Source of the DNA: an uncultured Rickettsiaceae bacterium
GTDB lineage: Bacteria > Pseudomonadota > Alphaproteobacteria > Rickettsiales > Rickettsiaceae
NCBI GenBank assembly: GCA_905479865.1
Contig: CAJQOD010000004.1
Location: 1-61,021, forward strand
Direction of reading: 5' to 3'
Length of the DNA stretch: 61,021 nt
Shown here: positions 20,495 to 28,048 of the stretch, one piece after another
How positions within the stretch are numbered: position 1 is the first letter of the stretch
Layout of the letters: each line of letters begins with the position of its first letter
Position numbers and translations under genes: made by a program
The notes under the pieces: generated by a model
Database searches by the model: none
What the model saw: only the letters and a program-made list of their open reading frames with translations
What the model was told of the DNA's origin: nothing

Positions 20495-20859
20495 TGATCG
20501 TTTATCCCTCTGGCAGACTGATTAATTTCACTTTCTAAAATAGTGCCGTACTCTTTATGTATCTGGTATATCAAGGCCAACCCGACAGACATTGTTGCAA
20601 AACCAACTACAATGGCAGTTAGCATCAAAACATGCGGCAGCGGGCTTGAAAATATATGCGGGCATGAGGCGGTATCTGTACAAATGTCAATCGGCACTAT
20701 TCCGTTTGCGGTTTTTCCAAGTGCTATATAGAAGATCAGCACTGAGCTTTGAAATATGCCAAGACCAATAATTTTGCGTACAAAATTATCGCTAGTGAGC
20801 ATAATAAACAAACCACTGGTTAAAATAATTACAGCAAAGAAATATATCAGATTTTGCAT
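20491..20859 (-). CDS. mnhC: Na+/H+ antiporter subunit MrpC/MnhC (NuoK-like)
   Basis: 122 residues with three transmembrane helices, the NuoK fold. The block SDNFVRKIIGLGIFQSSVLIFYIALGK and the following LPHVLMLTAIVVGFATMSVGLALIYQI (in parts) are typical of MnhC, including the PLPHVLMLTAIVVG family signature. Length fits. Overlaps mnhD by 4 bases and follows mnhB by one base. Confidence 0.92.
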   Translation of the reverse strand: MQNLIYFFAVIILTSGLFIMLTSDNFVRKIIGLGIFQSSVLIFYIALGKTANGIVPIDICTDTASCPHIFSSPLPHVLMLTAIVVGFATMSVGLALIYQIHKEYGTILESEINQSARGINDQ

Positions 20860-20860
20860 A

Positions 20861-21274
20861 TTAATCCTCCCTGATTAATGAATATATCAAACACATAATG
20901 GATGCTACCGTTAAGCCAACTCCAAGTTCAATTGCAAATATACCAATATGCTGACCCGTAATATCATGACTGGAAATTGAGTTATAATTTAGGTAATTAT
21001 CATCATAAATCAGTGAGATAACCCCAGTTCCTGCGTAAATTATTACTCCCAAAATCCCACAAATTGTCAGTCCGTTTATTGAAAAATGTTTCTGTAGCAT
21101 ATATTTGCCAAAGACTAAGTCATAGGAAATGAGTCCGGTTGCAAAAATCACTCCGGCCTGAAATCCGCCTCCGGGTGATACTTCACCATTTAGCTGTATA
21201 TAGATAGCATACAGAATGATGTAAGGGGTTATGAAGGGTATGATCGTTTTGATAATTTTGAATTCTTTAAGCAT
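20861..21274 (-). CDS. mnhB: Na+/H+ antiporter subunit MrpB/MnhB
   Basis: 137 residues with four transmembrane segments. The family signature NGEVSPGGGFQAGVIFATGL (residues 29-48) is exact for the MnhB domain. Overlaps the preceding DUF4040 gene by 8 bases. Together with the DUF4040 protein it probably builds the small-subunit layer that links the transporter-type subunits. Confidence 0.93.
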   Translation of the reverse strand: MLKEFKIIKTIIPFITPYIILYAIYIQLNGEVSPGGGFQAGVIFATGLISYDLVFGKYMLQKHFSINGLTICGILGVIIYAGTGVISLIYDDNYLNYNSISSHDITGQHIGIFAIELGVGLTVASIMCLIYSLIRED

Positions 21275-21845
21275 TGGCTTTCTTCCTCCTTGAAATAATC
21301 ACAAGTACGGCTAGTCCGGCTATAAGAATCACAGTAGTTTCTCCCAGAGTATCGTAGCCTCTATAGCTTGCAAGAATTGCAGCTACAACAGAAGGTATGG
21401 CAATATCGTTCCTGGTATTTTCCAGGTAATATTTTGTCAAGTGTGTTTGCAGGGGAGAATCCTCAGTGCCAAATTGCGGTAGGTCCAGGCTAGCCCAGCT
21501 GAGGCAAGCTACAAGCGTAATACATAGTAATGTTGCCAGCACTATTTTTGTTTTTTGCGGGCTGCCTACATCTTCACCAACAATTTTGACCAGATTGAGT
21601 AGCACGCAGGTTGAGAGGCAAGCTCCAAGCGCAGTTTCGGTCATCGCTACATCAGGCGCATCCATGAATAGGTAACAAATGCCGATAAACAGGCTGAATA
21701 CTGACATAAGAATAACAGATTCAATCAAGCTCCTGCTTACCATAAGACGGATACAGGTGATCACCATTACCAGGGCAGATATGCCAAGTAGTATCTCATC
21801 TATTACAAAATTCAATTTAAAAGGTAAAGCAAAAAATTCTGTCAT
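21267..21845 (-). CDS. MrpA C-terminal-domain protein (MbhD/MbhE-like, DUF4040)
   Basis: 192 residues, about five transmembrane segments. The first half carries the MbhD-type block FMDAPDVAMTETALGACLST, and the second half the MbhE-type block SVVAAILASYRGYDTLGETTVILIAG (in parts). In classical Mrp operons these segments form the C-terminal end of MrpA; here they are a separate gene, as in group-4 hydrogenase and other split Mrp modules. One base separates it from mnhG and it overlaps mnhB by 8. Confidence 0.88.
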   Translation of the reverse strand: MTEFFALPFKLNFVIDEILLGISALVMVITCIRLMVSRSLIESVILMSVFSLFIGICYLFMDAPDVAMTETALGACLSTCVLLNLVKIVGEDVGSPQKTKIVLATLLCITLVACLSWASLDLPQFGTEDSPLQTHLTKYYLENTRNDIAIPSVVAAILASYRGYDTLGETTVILIAGLAVLVIISRRKKANA

Positions 21846-21846
21846 T

Positions 21847-22143
21847 TTATTTAATTCTCCCTTTTTTATCTATCTTGTAAAGCAGAGAAGCGCGTCCTAA
21901 AGCATGGGTAGATACGGGATTTAAGAGAAAAACAAGTATTGCTATTGTTAGTAGTTTAAACGAGCTTGTATAGTCGCTTTGCATCATAGCTAAACCGATG
22001 AAGCATAACGGTTCTCCACAGCATTCGATAACACTGGCTGCATGTAATTTTGTATAAAAATCAGGAAAGCGGAATAGAGCAATAATTCCAAATGCGATAA
22101 AAAACATTCCTGCCAAGACTAATATCCAGCCTAAATAAACCAT
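21847..22143 (-). CDS. mnhG: Na+/H+ antiporter subunit MrpG/MnhG
   Basis: 98 residues with three transmembrane helices. The signature FRFPDFYTKLHAASVIECCG and the end LLNPVSTHALGRAS are typical of MnhG. First gene of the minus-strand antiporter operon G-(A C-term)-B-C-D-D2-D3. MrpE and MrpF, usually just upstream of G, are not found in the window. Confidence 0.92.
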   Translation of the reverse strand: MVYLGWILVLAGMFFIAFGIIALFRFPDFYTKLHAASVIECCGEPLCFIGLAMMQSDYTSSFKLLTIAILVFLLNPVSTHALGRASLLYKIDKKGRIK

Positions 22144-22179
22144 TTTACTAATTGTCCCTTATGTTTTTTCATTTTTATT

Positions 22180-22206
22180 TTTATATCAACTTGCCTGAAT
22201 AGACAA
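22180..22206 (-). promoter_or_regulatory. Candidate promoter of the antiporter operon
   Basis: On the minus strand, TTGTCT (22206-22201), a 15-base spacer, then TATAAA (22185-22180), about 35 bases before the mnhG start. The spacer is short for sigma-70, so this is only a candidate. It is the best match in the intergenic region. Confidence 0.35.
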
Positions 22207-22640
22207 GAGATATAGGCTATTTTGCAATAGTTATATTTGCAATAGTGTACTTAAAACGCGAATTTAGGATAAGCTTTGCTTATCCTCCAATTCGTAAAAA
22301 CTAATGAAAAACTAACCTGAGATATAGTGTAAAAGTCATTGCGAACCCTTTTAGGGGTGTGGCAATCCATATATAAAACTTCAGGTATTTTACGATGATA
22401 AATGGACTGCCGCAGTCGCTTGTACTCCTTCGCAAGTAGACGAAGCGGCTCTTTTAGTTAGTTTAAAATTTTTTTTTACTAAATTATCGTTAGAAAATAT
22501 AAATTATATATTTTAAAACCAGGCTCAAGAGCCGCCTCTTGGCTGGTTTCTTCAACTCATATTGAGTATTTAGATAATTTCTGTTATCCAAAACTCACGT
22601 GTAAAGTACTTAGTGGGGATAGAACAATGGGATATAGCTA
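22207..22640. repeat. Intergenic repeats and hairpins before the GTA cluster
   Basis: This stretch of more than 400 bases holds no gene that I can support. It contains: a hairpin at 22257-22295 with a perfect core AGGATAAGC-TTT-GCTTATCCT (22266-22286); a GTCATTGCGA...GGCAATCCAT palindrome-type module at 22335-22370; an AAATGGACTGCCGCAGTCG module at 22380-22437; and a second stem-loop at 22517-22548 (AACCAG, CAAGAG / CTCTTG, CTGGTT with small bulges) followed by TTTCTTC. The last could terminate rightward transcription. The modules match repeats elsewhere in the window. Confidence 0.7.
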
Positions 22641-22673
22641 GTGATATCTAACTTAAATCAGAGGGAGGGAGTT

Positions 22674-23204
22674 TTGGAAAAAGGTTGGATCAGCTCGGAT
22701 TTTATTGTGAAATCAAGTAAAAAGGAAAATACATTAATTTTAGGTTATGCAAGCGTCTTTGGAGTGATCGACACCCATAATGACATAGTTGTTAAAGGTG
22801 CTTTTAAAACAGCAGAATGTCATAGAGTCAGATTGCTTTGGCAGCATGATGTGACCAAACCGATTGGTATAGTCAGATTCCTGGAAGAAGATGAGTATGG
22901 GCTCAAACTTGAGGCTGAAATCAATAATAACACGATCGCTGGTGTGGAAGCTGCTGAACTTGTTAAACAAAAAGCAGTTGGTGGATTAAGCATTGGGTTT
23001 TCGATCAAATCATCAGATTACAATAAGCAGGGGGCCAGGGTGATAGAAGATGTTGAGTTGATGGAAATTAGTATTGTTACTTTTCCAGCAAACAGACAGG
23101 CAGAAATTCAGCAGGTAAAAGACCATGGTAAAAATGAATCATTATCCAGGCAGGAACAATTAAATGAATTATCAAAGTTAATTAAACAAATAGAAAACTA
23201 TTAG
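22674..23204 (+). CDS. HK97-type prohead protease, GTA orfg4-like
   Basis: About 176 residues of the HK97/S78 prohead protease family, which cleaves the scaffold part of the capsid protein during head maturation. His in LWQHDVTKPIG and Ser in GGLSIGFS are the likely catalytic residues; IVTFPANRQAEI is a typical C-terminal block. I prefer the in-frame TTG at 22674, which sits behind a very strong ribosome site (GAGGGAGGGAG, 22661-22671). A longer reading from a GTG at 22641 has none. It is followed 8 bases later by the capsid gene. Confidence 0.88.
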   Translation: MEKGWISSDFIVKSSKKENTLILGYASVFGVIDTHNDIVVKGAFKTAECHRVRLLWQHDVTKPIGIVRFLEEDEYGLKLEAEINNNTIAGVEAAELVKQKAVGGLSIGFSIKSSDYNKQGARVIEDVELMEISIVTFPANRQAEIQQVKDHGKNESLSRQEQLNELSKLIKQIENY

Positions 23205-23212
23205 GAGGTTTT

Positions 23213-24274
23213 ATGCAGGAAGATAAGATAAATGAAATTGCTACGGATGTGAAAAAATTTTTGGCCAAAGAGTCAAATACAAGTATAAAAATCAATGAGA
23301 TGGAAGATAAAATTAATAAAATGCAAAATTATTTTTTAAGACCGGATATGGAAGCTGGTTCTGGTTTAGAAGAAAAAACCGCCTTTGACAACTTCATAAG
23401 AAAAGGCATAGAAAGCCAGCTGGTTACTAAAGCATTTAGCGGTGGGGCAGATGACGGTGGGGTGCTAATTACATCCACACTTAGTAAACAAATCATTGCA
23501 AGTATTAATGCAAAATCACCTATGCGGCAGTTAGCCTCCATAGAATCGATTTCAACAAGAGCTTTAGATTTGGTGGTTGAAGATGGGGAATTTGCTTCCG
23601 GGTGGATTGCAGAAGCTGGAGCAAGGAATGTTACCGATACTCCGAACTTGCGCAAGAAAACAATACATGCTCACGAAATATATGCGCAACCTAAAGCCAC
23701 TCAGAGCATTATGGATGATTCTGAAATTAATATTGAAGCCTGGCTGGTCGAAAGGTTGGCAGATAGTTTTGTTAAGCTGGAGAATCAGGCGTTTATATCA
23801 GGTGATGGCAATAACAAGCCGTTTGGCTTATTGACAAATGATCAGGTTGAGAAGATAGATGCCGGTGTTGCTGTAACTCCTGATATTCTATTAACTTTAA
23901 TAAATAGTCTGGAAGAAGGCTATTTAAGTAATGTTAGTCTCTTAATGAACCGCAAGACATTATCTTCAATTCAGGCATTGAAGGATGAGACCGGTAGATT
24001 CATTTGGCAACAATCATTATCAGATCCATTAAAGCAAACAATTTTCGGAGTTCCTGTTGTTGTTAGTTCGCATATGCCAGATATAGCAGCAGATAGTTTG
24101 TCTATTGCGATTGGAGATTTTAAATCCGCATATAAAATTGTGGACCGTTCCGGGATCAGTTTGATGAGAGATCCGTATACGGATAAGCCGTTTGTAAAAT
24201 TCTATGCGGTTAAAAGAGTTGGCGGAGCAGTGATCAATCCTGCTGCTGTGAGGTTTGCAAAATTTTCTGAGTAA
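23213..24274 (+). CDS. HK97-fold major capsid protein, GTA orfg5-like
   Basis: 353 residues. The N-terminal 50 or so are a charged coiled coil (KINEMEDKINKMQNYF) that would act as the scaffolding delta domain. The HK97 fold follows: SPMRQLASIESISTRALDLVVEDG, FVKLENQAFISGDGNNKPFGLL and PVVVSSHMPDIA, ending PYTDKPFVKFYAVKRVGGAVINPAAV (long ones in parts). Slightly shorter than the RcGTA capsid. The frame is intact with a good ribosome site (AGGAGG), so the gene appears to be maintained rather than decaying. Confidence 0.92.
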   Translation: MQEDKINEIATDVKKFLAKESNTSIKINEMEDKINKMQNYFLRPDMEAGSGLEEKTAFDNFIRKGIESQLVTKAFSGGADDGGVLITSTLSKQIIASINAKSPMRQLASIESISTRALDLVVEDGEFASGWIAEAGARNVTDTPNLRKKTIHAHEIYAQPKATQSIMDDSEINIEAWLVERLADSFVKLENQAFISGDGNNKPFGLLTNDQVEKIDAGVAVTPDILLTLINSLEEGYLSNVSLLMNRKTLSSIQALKDETGRFIWQQSLSDPLKQTIFGVPVVVSSHMPDIAADSLSIAIGDFKSAYKIVDRSGISLMRDPYTDKPFVKFYAVKRVGGAVINPAAVRFAKFSE

Positions 24275-24530
24275 TACTAATTTCCATTTTTAAAGATTAC
24301 GGCGTTGCTCGTCGCTTGCCTATGAATGATAGGCGTTGCTTCTTGCGCCTTGTACTATTTAATCAGGGAAATGGTATCAATTATTATAAACAACCATATT
24401 TCATCATTGCGGATTCTATATTGGCGTCAGGCAACCCATACAGCAAGTTATTCAAGATGCTTAGAATGGATTGCTGCGTTTCGCTCGCAGGTGACGGTTT
24501 GACTGTACTTAATGGTGAATAGAAAAAATT
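24275..24530. repeat. Non-coding repeat insertion between capsid and connector genes
   Basis: 256 bases with no credible gene. It contains a GCCTAT-loop-ATAGGC hairpin at 24318-24334 and an AATGGATTGCTGCG...GGTGACGG module at 24465-24500 that matches the dispersed repeat family. GTA genes are normally almost end to end here, so this looks like an insertion between genes. A plus-strand frame at 24316-24522 is repeat-derived. Confidence 0.65.
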
Positions 24531-25052
24531 ATGATAGTAAATTATGTAGTTATGGATGTAAAGATTGTAGAAATATGGTCTTTGGAAGAAGTAAAAAATT
24601 ACTTGCGCATCTCATACGAGTACGATGATCAATTAATTGTTAATTTGATGGAAGCGGCAGTTGATTCTGCTGAGAAATTTACGGGACTTAGCCTGTATCG
24701 AAGGCAGATAGTCTGTAACATAAAGAATGCACATAGTAGCATTAGACTAAAGTACATTCCGGTGATGGATATTCAGGAAATATATTCATTGAACAAAAAT
24801 GACAAACACAAAATTACTGACAGTTTTGGTTATATTGAAACGGAGAATCTGCGGTTACATTTTATGGATGGTTATATAGGAGAAGATATTCAAATTGAGT
24901 ATGTTGCAGGTTATAACAATAATATTCCACGTTCGATACAACATGGAATATTAATGCACATTGCTTCTATGTATGAGCATACTGAAGATGGAGTAAATTT
25001 GAGTTCTAAAATTAGAGATTTGTACATTCCATATAGAGCAATAAAAATTTAG
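24531..25052 (+). CDS. Head-tail connector (adaptor) protein, GTA orfg6-like
   Basis: 173 residues of the phage connector family (gp6/phiE125 gp8-like), which binds beneath the portal. The typical N-terminal block is SLEEVKNYLRISYEYDDQLIVNLMEAAVDSAEKFTGLSL (in parts), and near the end IPRSIQHGILMHIASMYEH. An internal ATG at codon 5, GTG-like context nearby, makes the exact start uncertain; the conserved part begins at about residue 9. Followed 11 bases later by the stopper gene. Confidence 0.82.
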   Translation: MIVNYVVMDVKIVEIWSLEEVKNYLRISYEYDDQLIVNLMEAAVDSAEKFTGLSLYRRQIVCNIKNAHSSIRLKYIPVMDIQEIYSLNKNDKHKITDSFGYIETENLRLHFMDGYIGEDIQIEYVAGYNNNIPRSIQHGILMHIASMYEHTEDGVNLSSKIRDLYIPYRAIKI

Positions 25053-25063
25053 CGAGAGAGTTT

Positions 25064-25396
25064 ATGAAGAAGCAAAGTGTAGTTTCAAAATTGGTTCATA
25101 AAATCACTTTTCTTGAAAATATTACAAAAAGTGAAATTAAAGAAGCGGTTTGGAAGGAGGTACAAACAAGCTTTGCCGAAATAAAACCTGTTTGTGATAA
25201 TAGGTTTGCTTCTCTTGAAGGATTGGCATTCGGTAATGTGATTACTGAAGAATATTTTCTGTTTAAAACCAGATTTATCAAGGATATTCATAGTGAAATG
25301 AGAATCAGTTTTAAAAAGCGGATTTTTGAAATAAAACGCATAATTAATGAAGGTGAACGCGCTAGAATGCTTAGTATTGTTGGTTTAGAGATTTGA
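25064..25396 (+). CDS. Head closure (stopper) protein, GTA orfg7-like
   Basis: 110 residues resembling the phage head-tail adaptor/stopper family (SPP1 gp16-like). The matching parts are the ITFLENITKSE...EAVWKEVQTSFAEIKPV opening, the central TRFIKDIHSEMRISFKKRIFEIKRIINEGER and a short beta end (all in parts). The family fit is moderate, but position directly after orfg6 supports it. It has GAGAG as ribosome site. A repeat insertion follows. Confidence 0.7.
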   Translation: MKKQSVVSKLVHKITFLENITKSEIKEAVWKEVQTSFAEIKPVCDNRFASLEGLAFGNVITEEYFLFKTRFIKDIHSEMRISFKKRIFEIKRIINEGERARMLSIVGLEI

Positions 25397-25404
25397 AATG
25401 TTTA

Positions 25405-25568
25405 AATAGATTGCCGCAGTCGCTAACTCTCCTTCGTGGGTGACGGTTACTAATGTTAATGGATTGCCGCAGTCGCTAACGCTCCTTCGCAGGTGATAAG
25501 TTACTAATGTTAATGAGATTGTGTACTATACCGTCATTGCGAGGCCTCTTGAGGCCGCGGCAATCCAT
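25405..25568. repeat. Tandem repeat pair plus palindrome between stopper and tail-terminator genes
   Basis: Two adjacent copies of a 53-54 bp unit (25405-25457, 25458-25511), each opening AATRGATTGCCGCAGTCGCT and ending TTACTAATGTT, are followed by a near-palindrome at about 25533-25568 (GTCATTGCGAGGCCTC ... GGCCGCGGCAATCCAT). Both modules recur elsewhere in the window. The whole gap, 25397-25636, is non-coding. Confidence 0.8.
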
Positions 25569-25636
25569 CTTAGTATTTCAGAGTACCAAAACTGGGATTA
25601 AAACCGCCAGGCAAATTTAATAAATGAGAAAAAACC

Positions 25637-26059
25637 ATGTCGATAACATTTATCCATGATTTTCAGAATCAATTATATTCGTTACTATCTACTGATAAAG
25701 AGATTATGGATTTCATAAATAAAATTTATTTTGGAGTCGTTCAAGATGGTAAGTGTCCATTTTTGTTGATTAATATTGTCAAAGCAGAAGATCTTTCACG
25801 CCATTTGGAGTCTATATATTCAGTCGAGTTTAAGATTTCAGCTTACGCTAAAGATCACAATTATCAACTTTTGGTAAAACTTGCAGATCAAATAGTTAAG
25901 ATATTGGCTGAGGCTGATAGCTATTTTGCCGGATATGTTATTGCCGGCATTAAAGCAAATAATTTGCAATTTGATAAGGCGAAGGATTTAGTGCTAAATA
26001 AGCTGACAATCAACTATAAAGCCTTAATCAAAAAAGAGGTGTATGATGAGCTTTCATAA
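25637..26059 (+). CDS. Tail terminator protein (DUF3168), GTA orfg8-like
   Basis: 140 residues of the DUF3168 family: an SLLSTDKEIMDFINKIYFG opening, CPFLLINIVKAEDLSRHLES and EFKISAYAKDHNYQLLVKLADQIVKIL (in parts). Members cap the tail tube in phages and GTA. Length fits. Its last 17 bases overlap the start of the orfg12-like gene, although orfg9-orfg11 would normally lie between. Confidence 0.8.
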   Translation: MSITFIHDFQNQLYSLLSTDKEIMDFINKIYFGVVQDGKCPFLLINIVKAEDLSRHLESIYSVEFKISAYAKDHNYQLLVKLADQIVKILAEADSYFAGYVIAGIKANNLQFDKAKDLVLNKLTINYKALIKKEVYDELS

Positions 26060-26642
26060 TGTGAATTTGCCAAAATATATAGAAATATTTGCCGTTGGGT
26101 CATCAGAATTTTCTACTTCTCTTGCTGTTTCAATGTCGGGCAGGGAGATGCGAAATTCGGATACTCAGACTCCAAGAAGACGCTATGTTTTAAAAGACTG
26201 TAGACTTTCGTTAAGTCAATTCGAATCCTTTAATAGTTTTTTTAAGGCACGAGCAGGCATGCGTTTTGCTTTTCGCCTAAGAGACCATTTTGATTATAAA
26301 GTCGAGAAGCAAATGATTACTATTGGTGACGGAGCTAATGTCGGGTTTCAGCTACAGAAACTGTATGAAGATTTGGTATCTCCATACATCCGCCCGATAA
26401 CCAAGCCAGTGTTGGAAACTGTAAAATTATGGAAGGACGATATGGCTATTGAGGCAGAATCGATCAATTCAGATACTGGGCAAGGCAAGCTTTTTCAGGC
26501 ACTTTTAGAAGGAGAAAAGCTTTATGCCAGCTTTGAATTTGATGTACCGGTACGATTCGTACAAGATAGTTTTCAATATAGCTTTAATGAAGATGGTACC
26601 ATAGCAGTTGATAATGTTGAATTAATCGAGGTGCATGAATGA
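26043..26642 (+). CDS. DUF2460 distal-tail protein, GTA orfg12-like
   Basis: 199 residues of the DUF2460/TIGR02217 family, a distal tail component in RcGTA. The arginine-rich NSDTQTPRRRYVLKDCRLSLSQFESFNSFFKARAGM (in parts), FRLRDHFDYKV and the end VPVRFVQDSFQYSFNEDGTIAVDNVELIEV (in parts) are typical. Two ATG codons in a row at 26043 and 26046 both lie inside the preceding gene, giving coupled translation. It overlaps the orfg13-like gene by 4 bases. Confidence 0.88.
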   Translation: MMSFHNVNLPKYIEIFAVGSSEFSTSLAVSMSGREMRNSDTQTPRRRYVLKDCRLSLSQFESFNSFFKARAGMRFAFRLRDHFDYKVEKQMITIGDGANVGFQLQKLYEDLVSPYIRPITKPVLETVKLWKDDMAIEAESINSDTGQGKLFQALLEGEKLYASFEFDVPVRFVQDSFQYSFNEDGTIAVDNVELIEVHE

Positions 26643-27391
26643 GCATAGTAAATGAAAGCCTGGTGTATTTATTTTATATAAAAGCAGAGAATGGTTGGGA
26701 ATATTATTTGACTTCTGCAAATGAAGAAATCCGTTATAGTAACAATTTGTATCTTCCATATTCTGGACTGACATTATTATCTGGAAAGTTTGATGATTCT
26801 GCTGAAAATTATGTAATTTTACATGGTGTTTTTGAGGAGTTGGGAATCAATAAAAATGATGATATAATGGGAGCAAGCATCAAAATTATGTATTTACGGG
26901 GAACTAACGTTGGGCATCTTGTCACGTATATCTGCACGCAACATAGTATCAAGGATCTTGATTTTGAGATTCGCTGCGAATCTGAATCCATAAAGTATAA
27001 TCAGTCCTTATTACAAACGTTTAGCAAAACATGTAGAGCTAATTTTGGTGATAATAGATGCAAAGTTAATATAAATGATTATTCAGTAATTTGTGATTTA
27101 TTAAGTAGTAATGGAAAAATATTGCTTTGTGATATTCAAGGGTTGGAAGACGACTATTTTAAAGGTGGTGTGCTGGTGGCTAAAGGCCAATACAAGTTTA
27201 AAATTTTAACGCATACCGGAAATAATATTGAGATCAAAATGATATCGAAATTTGACTTTTCTGATCAAAAACAGGTTAAATTAATTCCCGCTTGTGACAA
27301 AAACTTTAGAACTTGTTGCTATTCTTTCAATAATGCAGTAAATTTCAGGGGTGAACCGGTGATTCCGGAATATAATGTTATAAAAAATTGA
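26639..27391 (+). CDS. DUF2163/BR0599-domain tail hub protein, GTA orfg13-like
   Basis: 250 residues. An N-terminal beta domain is followed by the cysteine-containing blocks FSKTCRANFGDNRCKVNIND (near residue 120) and PACDKNFRTCCYSFNNAVNFRGEP near the C terminus (in parts), the signature of the DUF2163 + BR0599 arrangement; in RcGTA the hub protein binds an iron-sulphur cluster through such cysteines. It is the last recognisable GTA gene here; the NlpC/P60 peptidase (g14) and host-specificity (g15) genes are absent. Its TGA overlaps the next ATG by one base. Confidence 0.9.
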   Translation: MSIVNESLVYLFYIKAENGWEYYLTSANEEIRYSNNLYLPYSGLTLLSGKFDDSAENYVILHGVFEELGINKNDDIMGASIKIMYLRGTNVGHLVTYICTQHSIKDLDFEIRCESESIKYNQSLLQTFSKTCRANFGDNRCKVNINDYSVICDLLSSNGKILLCDIQGLEDDYFKGGVLVAKGQYKFKILTHTGNNIEIKMISKFDFSDQKQVKLIPACDKNFRTCCYSFNNAVNFRGEPVIPEYNVIKN

Positions 27392-27567
27392 TGTTTGACA
27401 GTCAGATATTTCAACGTTTTTTCTCAGGTTTTTTAAGTGTGTTCAGACTTGGAGCAGTACCCGTGAAGCAAGTGAAGCCTTCTGACGTTGCTGAGTATTT
27501 CTGTCAAATTGAAAATGACATAAATAAGTCATATCAAGAATTAAAAAAGAGCTATGAAGGAAAGTAA
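27391..27567 (+). CDS. Small hypothetical protein (58 residues)
   Basis: Starts in a TGATG overlap with the orfg13-like gene and overlaps the DUF2335 gene by 14 bases, so it fits a coupled operon. Sequence: an amphipathic, Phe-rich start (FQRFFSGFLSVFRLG) and a charged helical second half ending in ELKKSYEGK. I recognise no family. The tight spacing on both sides is the main support for it being a gene. Confidence 0.6.
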   Translation: MFDSQIFQRFFSGFLSVFRLGAVPVKQVKPSDVAEYFCQIENDINKSYQELKKSYEGK

Positions 27568-28048
27568 GAAATTTTTTGATAAGAATCGTTTAAATAAGGG
27601 GTATAGCAGTGTTAATGCGAAGCAAAGTGATATTAGCGTTATTAGAAAGAAGTACCAGCATATTCTGCCTCCTATTGAAATGTTGGAAGAGTATGAAGAG
27701 CTGAATCCAGGAACTTTTGAAAAGCTTTTCAGTATGGCAGAGAAAGAGCAAAAACATAGACATTCAATGGATTTATTGACTACGGAAAAATATATTAGAG
27801 CTACGCATTTAGGACGTATGTTTGCATTAGTTTTTGTAATTTTAGTTGCTATTATAACATTGACGTTAGCTGTAGCTGGAAGCATTATATCATCATCAGT
27901 TTTTGCAATTTCTGCCTTTACGTGTATTACAATTATTTCATATTTTTATTCTAAAACACCTGTTTATAAAAAATCTATCCGTACCCGACCTAACGAGCCT
28001 AGGCCGCAAAGAAATAATCGCTCTTTTACAAAGAAGCCCAGAAGATAA
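27554..28048 (+). CDS. DUF2335 family membrane protein
   Basis: 164 residues. The DUF2335 signature is clear: LPPIEMLEEYEELNPGTFEKLFSMAEKEQKHRHSMD (in parts) at residues 35-70, followed by two transmembrane helices (FALVFVILVAIITLTLAVAG and SSVFAISAFTCITIISYFY) and a basic, Pro/Arg-rich tail. The family is known from prophages and bacterial genomes, with no established role; holin-like or phage-associated membrane functions are guesses. It begins inside the 58-codon ORF and appears to be the end of the GTA-linked transcript. Confidence 0.82.
   Translation: MKESKKFFDKNRLNKGYSSVNAKQSDISVIRKKYQHILPPIEMLEEYEELNPGTFEKLFSMAEKEQKHRHSMDLLTTEKYIRATHLGRMFALVFVILVAIITLTLAVAGSIISSSVFAISAFTCITIISYFYSKTPVYKKSIRTRPNEPRPQRNNRSFTKKPRR

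Noticed and set aside
24316-24522. 68-codon plus-strand frame between capsid and connector genes
   Set aside because: Composed of the dispersed repeat and a hairpin; the sequence shows no phage family and no ribosome site.
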